Shown: positions 52,356 through 61,053 of the stretch, piece after piece
Numbering within the stretch: position 1 is the first letter of the stretch
Layout of the letters: every line of letters starts with the position of its first letter
Origin: Penium margaritaceum
Lineage: Eukaryota > Streptophyta > Zygnematophyceae > Desmidiales > Peniaceae
Direction: 5' to 3'
DNA length: 64,000 nt
Assembly: GCA_023375785.1 (NCBI GenBank)
Contig: SZWC01000531.1
Location: 293,394-357,393, forward strand
Notes under the pieces: generated by a model
The model's database searches: none
What the model was told of the DNA's origin: nothing
Seen by the model: only the letters and a program-made list of their open reading frames with translations
Position numbers and translations under genes: made by a program

Positions 52356-55300
52356 AATCTCTCCCTTGCACCTTGCGTCAGTGACCATCATCATTCGTCA
52401 TCACTTGCGTTGACCATGCCGACACCTTGCCTGCCCGCCTGGTGGAGATCCTTGTCCAGTGGCTTTGTAAGCATGTCAGCTCGGTTCAGCTTGGTGCCGA
52501 CATACTCGAGCTCCACTGTCTGCTTGTAGACCACGTCTCGAGCGTAGTGGTAGCGGATCTCGATGTGCTTTGTGCGCCTGGACAGGACGGGGTTCTTTGA
52601 CATGTCAATGGCGCTCATGTTGTCAATCTTGATGACCGTCGCCGTTGCCTATGGTGCCTTCATCTCGGATAGCAAGCTTCGTAGCCACTACATCTCTTTA
52701 CACACCTCAGCCAAGGCGATGTACTCAGCTTCCGCTGTTGACAAAGAGACACCTTCCTGCTTGCGACTTGCCCAACTGACTGCACCTCCATTCAACATAC
52801 ACACAAAGCCGGAGGTAGATTTTCTGTCATCTATATTCCCTCCCCAATCAGCATCAGTGTAGCACATGAGACGGAGTGATGCGGATCCAGCGATGCCTCC
52901 AAACTGGAGCCCCACGTGCCGCGTCCCCTGAAGGTAGCGCATGATGCGCTTCACGGCCTGCCAGTGAAGTGGACCGGGATTGGCCACAAACCGGCTCACC
53001 TGCCCAACAGCATGGGCTATATCTGGTCGGGTGGCGACCATGGCATACATCAGACTACCCACTGCAGACTGATATGGGATGCCCAGCATGTCAGTTTTCT
53101 CCGCTTCGTTGGATGGGGACATGGAGGTGGAGAGTTTGCACTCCGAGCTCATGGGTGTGCTGGCAGGTTTGCAATCTGCCATGTCGTATCGTTTGAGGAT
53201 GGAGTCGATGTATTTTGTCTGGTTCAGGCTGATGGTACCTGCTGCTCTGTCGCGCTTGATTGCAATTCCAAGATAGAAGTCAAGAGGACCCATGTCCTTC
53301 ATCTTGAATCTGCTACTCAGCTGCCCCTTGAGATCGTCTAGCAGCTGCGTTGAAGAGGAGCATAGAATCAGGTCATCAACGTACAAGGCGACCAACATAG
53401 TCCCTTTGTCACTCTCATGCACGTACATGCTAGGGTCATTGTCGCAGTGCATGAAGGACTCCTTGGCCATGAANNNNNNNNNNNNNNNNNNNNNNNNNNN
53501 NNNNNNNNNNNNNNNNNNNNNNNNNNNNNNNNNNNNNNNNNNNNNNNNNNNNNNNNNNNNNNNNNNNNNNNNNNNNNNNNNNNNNNNNNNNNNNNNNNNN
53601 NNNNNNNNNNNNNNNNNNNNNNNNNNNNNNNNNNNNNNNNNNNNNNNNNNNNNNNNNNNNNNNNNNNNNNNNNNNNNNNNNNNNNNNNNNNNNNNNNNNN
53701 NNNNNNNNNNNNNNNNNNNNNNNNNNNNNNNNNNNNNNNNNNNNNNNNNNNNNNNNNNNNNNNNNNNNNNNNNNNNNNNNNNNNNNNNNNNNNNNNNNNN
53801 NNNNNNNNNNNNNNNNNNNNNNNNNNNNNNNNNNNNNNNNNNNNNNNNNNNNNNNNNNNNNNNNNNNNNNNNNNNNNNNNNNNNNNNNNNNNNNNNNNNN
53901 NNNNNNNNNNNNNNNNNNNNNNNNNNNNNNNNNNNNNNNNNNNNNNNNNNNNNNNNNNNNNNNNNNNNNNNNNNNNNNNNNNNNNNNNNNNNNNNNNNNN
54001 NNNNNNNNNNNNNNNNNNNNNNNNNNNNNNNNNNNNNNNNNNNNNNNNNNNNNNNNNNNNNNNNNNNNNNNNNNNNNNNNNNNNNNNNNNNNNNNNNNNN
54101 NNNNNNNNNNNNNNNNNNNNNNNNNNNNNNNNNNNNNNNNNNNNNNNNNNNNNNNNNNNNNNNNNNNNNNNNNNNNNNNNNNNNNNNNNNNNNNNNNNNN
54201 NNNNNNNNNNNNNNNNNNNNNNNNNNNNNNNNNNNNNNNNNNNNNNNNNNNNNNNNNNNNNNNNNNNNNNNNNNNNNNNNNNNNNNNNNNNNNNNNNNNN
54301 NNNNNNNNNNNNNNNNNNNNNNNNNNNNNNNNNNNNNNNNNNNNNNNNNNNNNNNNNNNNNNNNNNNNNNNNNNNNNNNNNNNNNNNNNNNNNNNNNNNN
54401 NNNNNNNNNNNNNNNNNNNNNNNNNNNNNNNNNNNNNNNNNNNNNNNNNNNNNGTAGCCGTACGTGCTGCTTCAGCCCAGAACCTAGGAGGAAGCTTGGC
54501 GTCAAAGAGCATGCACCTTGTCATGCCTAGGAGCGTCTGGTTCATCCTCTCTGCTACGCCGTTGCTTTGAGGTGAGTAGGGTGTAGTTTTCTGGTGTTCA
54601 ATGCCCTGTGTCTTGAGCCACTCCCTGCAAGCTTCGTACTCTCTCCCATTGTCCGTCCTGAATGCCTTCACCTTCTTTCCACTCTGTCGCTCAACCATAG
54701 CGACAAAGGCCTGTAGATTCTCCTTCACCTCACTTTTGTTTTTGAGAAAGTATATCCAGACTTTGCGGCTGTTGTCATCGATGCATGTGAGGAAATATCG
54801 GCTGCCTCCATTTGATGGTATGCGAAAGGGACCACATACGTCAGAGTGGACAAGATCAAGAGGTGCGAGAGCACGCGTTCCATTGCGCTTGAAGGGTTTC
54901 TTTTTCGCCTTGNCTTGAAGGCATGGCTCACACATGATCTCCGCTCCCTCCACCTCATCACCTAGCTCCATCCCACGCACTAGCTCCTGCTTTCCCATGA
55001 GCTCCAATGTGCGATGAGCCACGTGTCCAAAGCGCCTGTGCCACAGGTTCTTGGAGGATGTGCACAGGTTAGAATGAATAACCCCGATGGCTGCATTTGC
55101 TTGCGGTTTTGTTGCCGAATCATCTGCTTCCACTGCTTCCGCTGCTCCAACATGTCCTTCCTCATCTGAGTCTGCATCGCTGCTCTCCTCATCATCACTC
55201 TCGGCCAAAGATTCAGCCGTTGAAGTTGTCGTTTTGGTCTNAATGTTGATGTCCTTGGTGGGAACTATCACCGCTTCCTTCTCTGTAAAGACCACTGTCA

Positions 55301-55560
55301 TGCCATGGTCAGTTATCTTAGAGACGGAGAGCAGGTTGGCTGTGAAGGAGGGCAAGTAGACCACCCCCTCTAGCTTGAGGTCGGAAACTCCACCGTTGAC
55401 ACCCACTGTGACCAGCTTGTCACCAATCCCCTCAGCTGCCTCAACCTTGCCGTTGGCGACTCTGAAGTTCTTGTTACACGGAGCAAGAGAGATGAAGTCT
55501 CTCTTCTCGTAAGTGGTGTGCTCGTTTGTGCCCGAGTCAAGGCCATAGGCTCCTGGCCTG
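52356..55560 (-). pseudogene. pol: B2 pol (fossil, with assembly gap)
   Basis: On the - strand the protease motif GLDSGTNEHTT is near 55545. The pre-integrase block is near 55030 and integrase runs from about 54860 to the gap edge at 54454. After the gap, RT (YVDDLILCSS near 53370) and RNase H (TDADWGGNIDDRKSTSGF near 52840, EAEYIALAEVCKEM near 52700) follow. Very close to B1 and B3. Confidence 0.88.
53474..54453. other. Assembly gap, 980 N
   Basis: By comparison with B3 (62174 to about 63299) the missing sequence is the RT N-terminal half, the linker and the integrase C-terminus, about 1.13 kb, so the gap length is only an estimate. Confidence 0.97.
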
Positions 55561-56400
55561 AGTATCGCCCGCCCTTTGTTGGAGGCACACGCAGCCATCA
55601 AGCTTGTGGGATCCTTCCCACCATTTCCCCCTCGCCATTCATCCCCGTCTCCTCCCTCTCTCTTGGGTGCACGGCACTCTCGAGCCCAGTGTCCGGCCTT
55701 GCCACAGTTGTGGCAGTTTCCTTGGCGCTTTGCACCCCTTCCACTGTTGCTAGTGTTGTTGTTTCCCTTGTACCCAGAGGATGAGGTATTGCGGAAGGTT
55801 CCGCTGCTCCGTGAGGCAAAGGCAGCCATGTTTGCTTCACTACTGCTACGACGCATGGCTTCATTCCTCACATACTCAGAGATGGTGGTGTAGGAAACTA
55901 GATCTTCAGTCCACCCTCCAATCACTGTTATCATGAGGCCCCAACTTTCCGGCAGCGTCATCAGAAAGATCATGGCCTGCATGTCGGATTTCAGGTCCCA
56001 CCCCATGCCGGTGGCTTGTTGCAAGAGCGTCTCAAACTTCTGCATGAAGGCGGAGACATCCTCCCCTTCACCAAGCCTCATGCTGATGAGGTTTTGTANT
56101 TGGCGTATGCCGCGGCTGCCACTGTACAACCGCTGATGTGCGAAAGGACTGAGGGTTGTATGGAGGACACAAGAATGGCGAGAGCCTTCTTGTTGAGCTT
56201 GACCCATGCCACAAGGTCAGCACCCTCCTCCTTTGGTGCTGGGATACTTCCGTCAAAATATCCTAGCAGATCTCTGTCATCCATGATGATCTCAAACTGC
56301 CACTTCCAGAGTGCAAACCCCTCTCCATCAAACTTGAGGATGGGCGAATGATTCCCTGGTTCCCCTCTCCCTGCCATCCCCACAACTACAACTGCTTCAG
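55560..56400 (-). pseudogene. gag: B2 gag (fossil)
   Basis: Copia gag core (WKWQFEIIMDDRDLLGYFDGS near 56290, LPESWGLMI near 55940) and CCHC knuckle (CHNCGKAGHWAREC) near 55710. Same layout as B1. A single n lies within it at 56099. Confidence 0.87.
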
Positions 56401-56688
56401 CTGCTGCACCTGTTGTTGATGCCGATGAACCTGTGTTTGAGGCCGCTGTAGGCTGTTGGTGAGAAGAGGAAACTGCTTCCCCTGTTACCGTTGGCCATTG
56501 CAAGCAGATGTAGGCTGATGTAGGCTGATGTAGGCTGATGTCAGCTCCCAAGGTAGAAAGGTGCAGATGTGTTGCATTCCCCTCCTGCTGATGTTGCCCT
56601 GCAAACAGAGAAGTTGGGTGAGAGCGAAGGCGCTCTCACTGCTTGTGACCTTAGCGGTTGCGTGCGTGAAACTTCCCTAACCAGAGGA

Positions 56689-56703
56689 GTGGGCCCATAA
56701 CCC
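56689..56703 (-). promoter_or_regulatory. Half-tRNA primer-binding site of B2
   Basis: GTGGGCCCATAACCC on the + strand, two bases from the LTR at 56706, is identical to that of B1. Confidence 0.75.
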
Positions 56704-56705
56704 TT

Positions 56706-57358
56706 TGTTAGCTACTGAGCTAACCACCTCTGGCACAGAAGCCGCGAAACCGAAAAGCTCACAAAGGTTTTTAGGCCTTCTTCCTTTGTTGACATGTGTC
56801 ATGCACCCAAAACTTAATCAGGCATACACTTCACCTTCAAGAGTACAAACGCCTTAGCATTACATCTCAAGAAGAGCTCAAGTCGTCAATACGCAAGAGA
56901 GCATCAAGCAAGGGTTGATTGATCAGCATGCAAGACAAGTCCTTTTATAGCTGTCTGTCCAGTCCTAGAACTCAAAAGCACATTCCTGGGAAGTGGCCTG
57001 AACCAGCCACGTCACCAATAGACTTGCACTGTGGGCTTGACACATAAGCATCCTAGTGCCAAGGTGACAGACCAACCATGTAGCGTCCAAGAAGCTACGG
57101 ACTTTCTTTCTTGGAAGCTTCCACAGCAAACAAGATATGCATGGGGCCAGGATCGACCTCATGACCTCTCACTTGGCCAAATCAACAAAATGGCCAAGGT
57201 AACCATTCACCCACATGGTGTACTCACAGGTCATATCTCACAAGAGACAGAGCATAGTTGAGTCACACTACAACGGATCTAGGGGTCATACCTCCACAAG
57301 GGGCAGAGCATTCCTGATCCGTCCTACAACACTGAACAAGGGGCAAAAACATTCAACA
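56706..57358 (-). repeat. B2 5' LTR, 653 bp
   Basis: TG...CA termini. TATA box at 56942-56949. tRNA-like module at 57140-57217. It differs from 51703-52355 at about seven positions. Confidence 0.95.
57140..57217 (-). other. tRNA-like module in B2 right LTR
   Basis: Same layout as at 52137-52214, with one visible difference. Confidence 0.45.
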
Positions 57359-60112
57359 CCAAGGACCTGAGCAAACCCCTTGGTTCTGAGGCAGGCCTTG
57401 TACTTGTCCAAGGAACCATCCGGCTTCCATTTATGCCAGAAAACCCATTTGGCATCGATGGCCTTCCGAACTGGAGAGAGATCAACGAGGTCATACACAT
57501 GGTGCTGCCGGATAGCAGCGAGCTTGTCGGCGTAAGCAGCATCCCAGTGTGCAGCCTCAGGAGAGGCTCGAGCCTCACGAAGGGTGGCTAGGTCCTACGG
57601 GTGTGCTGTGGAGTGGACTGCGAGGGCATGTGCATCTCGAGCTCCAAGTGGGATGCGCATGAGTGAAGCCGTGACGACATGCCTATGCTCCTGATGGAGC
57701 ATGGTGTAGCCCAGTACAGAGCCTGGGTGGAGGTCTCCAATGATGGCCAAAGTGGTTAGGCCGAGGGCCTTAGTGCCGGGGTCCCCACGCACTATCATAG
57801 GCATGGAAGAGACACATGGGGCTACAGGGGGCCGAGGCGCCACAGGGCGCGGATGGCGGTCTGTGTACTCATTGACGGCCTGGGTCGGAGACTGCCGCCT
57901 GGACCACACGTGTAGCGCGGTAGGGCAGGAGATGGCACCGAGTCCATGGTGTTTGTGGAGACAGACGGGCTGCTGGCATGGAGGGACCAGCGGACGGGGG
58001 CGGAGATGCCGATCCGGAGGGACCAGTGGACGTAAACAGGTCTGCAGGCCCGGAGGGACCAGCAGACGTAGACAGGACTGCCGACGTGGAGGAGCAAGCG
58101 GACGCGACTGGGGTTGCCGGCCCGGAGGACCAAGTGGACGTAGACGGGTCTACCGGCCCGGAGGGACCAGCAGATGCGGACGGGGCTGCCGGCGCGGAGG
58201 GGCCAACGGACGCGACTGGGGCTGCTGGCCCGAAGGGGCCAACGGACGCTACCGGGGCCGCCGGACCGGAGGGGCCAACGGACGCGACTGGGGCTAAAGG
58301 CTCGGAGGGACCAGTGGAGAGGGCTGGGGGTGTTGGCCCTGAGGGACTAGGTGATGTGGCGTCCGAAAGCAGCAGTTTGGAGGACGGACTCACGAACGAG
58401 GTCACCGGGAAATAGCTCCTCAAAGACGAGGGCATCGTGGGACTCGATGATGCGGTGTCGGGAGGGATCCCAGAAGCGCCAGGCTTTGGACTGACGGGAG
58501 ACACCGAGGAAGGTACAAGGACGTCCGCGGGGGATGAGCTTGCTGCCCTGCTGCATGAAGGGCAGCCACACAATGGCCACGTAGCCCCAAACGCGAGCCG
58601 GGCGGAGGTCAGCCCCAAACGCGAGCCACGCGGAGGTCAGCCCACTGACCGCACTAATGTTGGTACGGCGTGGACTGGTGGGGAGGAGGGTCGTGGGGAA
58701 TCCGGTTCCAGACTCACGTCATGTAGGCCATGGCTTTGAAGTAGAAGCCATCGGAGAGGCCAGACTTGACCCACATGGTGCGGACAGCGTCAGCCACGGT
58801 GCGGTTCCATCACTCAGAGACGTTGTTCTGGGCTCGTGTGTAAGGCACCGACGTCTCGTGGTGGATACAGCGGGAGGTGAGAAACGTTGTGGTCTCTCCC
58901 ATGTACTCGCCACTACGATTGGAGCGAAAGCAGCAAAGAGGTCAACCACACTCGCGCTCCACACGAACAAGCTACTCCTGAATGGCAGGAGTGACATCGC
59001 TTTTCTGTCGAAGGTAGAAGACCCAGCGGTAGCGAGAGTAGTCGTCAGTGAGGGTAAGGACATAGTGTCCATGCTCCCCAACGGATTCGTTAGGGAGAAG
59101 ACCCATGACATCGGAATGGACCAGGTTGAGAGGGGCGGATGCATGGGAGAAAGACTGAGGGCATGTTGACCGGTGCATCTTACCCTAAGCGCAATCAATG
59201 CACTCTATGGGGCACGGCCAGGGGAAGGAGTCTGGGTCTAAGCCCTTGATCGCCTGGGTGCGGAGCATGCTATCGACGGTCGCAGAGTGGACATGGCACC
59301 AGTGGCGGTACAAGAGATGTGTGTGTTGCGGTGAGAGCATGCTGGTGACAAACACATGGCATGTGGTGGCTGACGGGGAGGGGACAAAGGGAGTGGAGGA
59401 CAGACGAGGCACATGCCACATGTTGTCACAGCCGGTGGCGTGCAGATCGACAAGACCGGATGGATGTAATGACACAATGTCAATGCCAGGCAGGTGTAGA
59501 ACGTCCATGCTTATGCGGTCAAGGGAAGTGACGGACAGGAGGTTTAGCTTAAGACCTGGGACGAAGAGGACATCAGTCACAAAGACATCACCGGCAGATC
59601 CACGGAAACGAACGATGCTGACGCCACAGACAGGTAAGACCTGTCCGGTGCCCGTTCGGACACCAGACACATCACCAACAGGACCAAGTACATTGAAGGC
59701 CTCGCGAAAGGCCGTCATGTGATGTGTGGCCGTGGAGTTGATGATCCAGGTCTTGGCAGGGTACTGGACAGGAGTTGCCAGATCGCTAACAGTCACATGG
59801 CAGCAAGCAAGAGATGCGGATGCGGTGGACGGCGGTGCGAACCGAGACTGTCAATCATCAAGCCACACAATGTTGTCATAGAGACAGACAGAAGAGAGCA
59901 CGGGAGACGACAAAATGGACGAGGTAGCCGGACACAACCGCAGCTCAGTCTAAGTCATGCAGGACATGGCAGACGGGTATGAGGTGATGCAACTCGCACT
60001 TCCCTGGAGGGGAGAGCGAGGCATGCCGAGCTGGAGCGCGATGAACTGCTCTAACTGATGCTCACAGGTGGATGGTCCGGGAGTGTAGACTGAGTACGGA
60101 GTGATACTCTAG
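57359..60112 (-). pseudogene. pol: G1 pol and gag end, right of B2 (fossil)
   Basis: The RT N-terminal block (AIDAKWVFWHKWKPDGSLDKYKA near 57440) lies directly beyond the CCAAG site. A Gly-Pro-Ser repeat linker (about 58330-57980) follows upstream, then integrase (YVLTLTDDYSRYRWVFYLRQKSD near 59040), pre-integrase and protease region (ATHHMT near 59710). The gag tail lies at 59800-60112. It shares the protease pattern with A1 and F. Interrupted several times. Confidence 0.82.
57980..58330. repeat. 36-bp minisatellite coding for a 12-residue Gly-Pro-Ser repeat
   Basis: On the - strand about nine imperfect 12-codon units of the type APVASVGPSGPA are seen. At the DNA level GGCCAACGG recurs at 58201, 58237 and 58273, exactly 36 bp apart. 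The + strand is also open through the repeat. It lies in the integrase-RT linker of G1, where A1 has a serine/proline-rich stretch without clear periodicity. Confidence 0.85.
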
Positions 60113-61053
60113 TGTTAGTTACTGAGCTAACCACCTCTAGAAGAGAAGCCGCGAAACCAAAAATCTCACAAAGGTTTTTAGGCCTTCTTCCTTTGTTGAC
60201 ATGTGTCATGCACCCCAAACTTAATCAGGCATACACTTCACGTTCAAGAGTACTAATACCTTAGCATTACATCTCAAGAAGAGCTCAAGTCGTCAATACG
60301 CAAGAGAGCATCAAGCAAGAGTTAGTTGATCAACATGCAAGACAAGTCCTTTTATAGTTGTGTGTCGAGTCCTGAAACTCAAAAGCACATTCCTGAGAAG
60401 TGGCTTGACCCTGCCACATCACCAAGAGACTTGCGCTGTGGGCTTGACACATAAGCATCCTTGTGCCAAGGTGACTGATCAGCCGTGTTGCTTCCCAGAA
60501 GCTGCGGACTTTCTTTCTTGGAAGCTTCCATAANAGAGTACTAACGCCTTAGCATTACATCTCAAGAAGAGCTCAAGTCGTCAATACGCAAGAGAGCATC
60601 AAGCAAGGGTTAATTGATCAGCATGCAAGACAAGTCCTTTTATAGCTGTCTGTCCAGTCCTAGAACTCAAAAGCACATTCCTGAGAAGTGGCTTGACCCT
60701 GCCACATCACCAAGAGACTTGCGCTGTGGGCTTGACACATAAGCATCCTTGTGCCAAGGTGACTGATCAGCCGTGTTGCTTCCCAGAAGCTGCGGACTTT
60801 CTTTCTTGGAAGCTTCCATAACAACCAAGATGTGCATGGAGCCAGGATCGAACTCATGACCTCTCACTTGGCCAAATCAGCAAAATGGCCAAGTTAACCA
60901 CTCACCTACATGGTGTACTCACAGATCATATCTCACATGAGACAGAGAATAGTTGAGTCACCCTACAACAAATCCAGGGGTCATACCTCCACAAGGGGCA
61001 GAGCGCTCCTGATCTGTCGTACAAGACTGAACAAGGGGCAAACATACTCAACA
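60113..61053 (-). repeat. B3 3' LTR with assembly duplication
   Basis: 941 bp are present where family B LTRs have 652-653. About 287 bp before the n at 60534 (from 60247) recur after it, and 941 minus 288 gives 653. The two copies differ by roughly 3 %, so the left piece may come from another allele or another family B copy. TATA boxes occur in both copies (second at 60637-60644). tRNA-like module at 60835-60913. Confidence 0.85.
60835..60913 (-). other. tRNA-like module in B3 LTR
   Basis: A-box-like and B-box-like sequences are identical to those in the B1 left LTR, with the same spacing. Confidence 0.5.

Larger units (their letters stand above)
51703..57358 (-). mobile_element. B2: youngest family B Copia element, inserted in G1
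   Basis: The LTRs are equal in length (653 bp each, 51703-52355 and 56706-57358) with about seven differences by eye, so insertion is recent. The target duplication CCAAG is exact (51698-51702 and 57359-57363). Gag-pol matches B1. A 980-N gap covers the RT/integrase part, and single n joins at 54913, 55241 and 56099 hide short stretches, so the state of the coding region cannot be judged; it looks better kept than B1. Confidence 0.95.
47900..60112 (-). mobile_element. Family G: Ty1/Copia, two internal regions sharing one LTR, - strand
   Basis: On the - strand this reads internal region G1 (60112 down to 50326, interrupted by B2), an LTR (50325-49556), then a leader and gag-like region G2 (49555-47900). 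The sequence right of the LTR begins with a polypurine tract and RNase H, while that to the left has the character of a 5' leader. The LTR therefore seems to be shared, as in family A. G1 is cut at 60113 by B3 and continues beyond the window. Interrupted several times. Confidence 0.72.

Noticed and set aside
53292-54530. Very long frames across 53474-54453
   Set aside because: They consist mainly of N and are not coding evidence.
57978-58415. + strand 145-codon Gly/Asp-rich frame
   Set aside because: It lies opposite the Gly-Pro-Ser linker of family G pol; the 36-bp repeat keeps both strands open.
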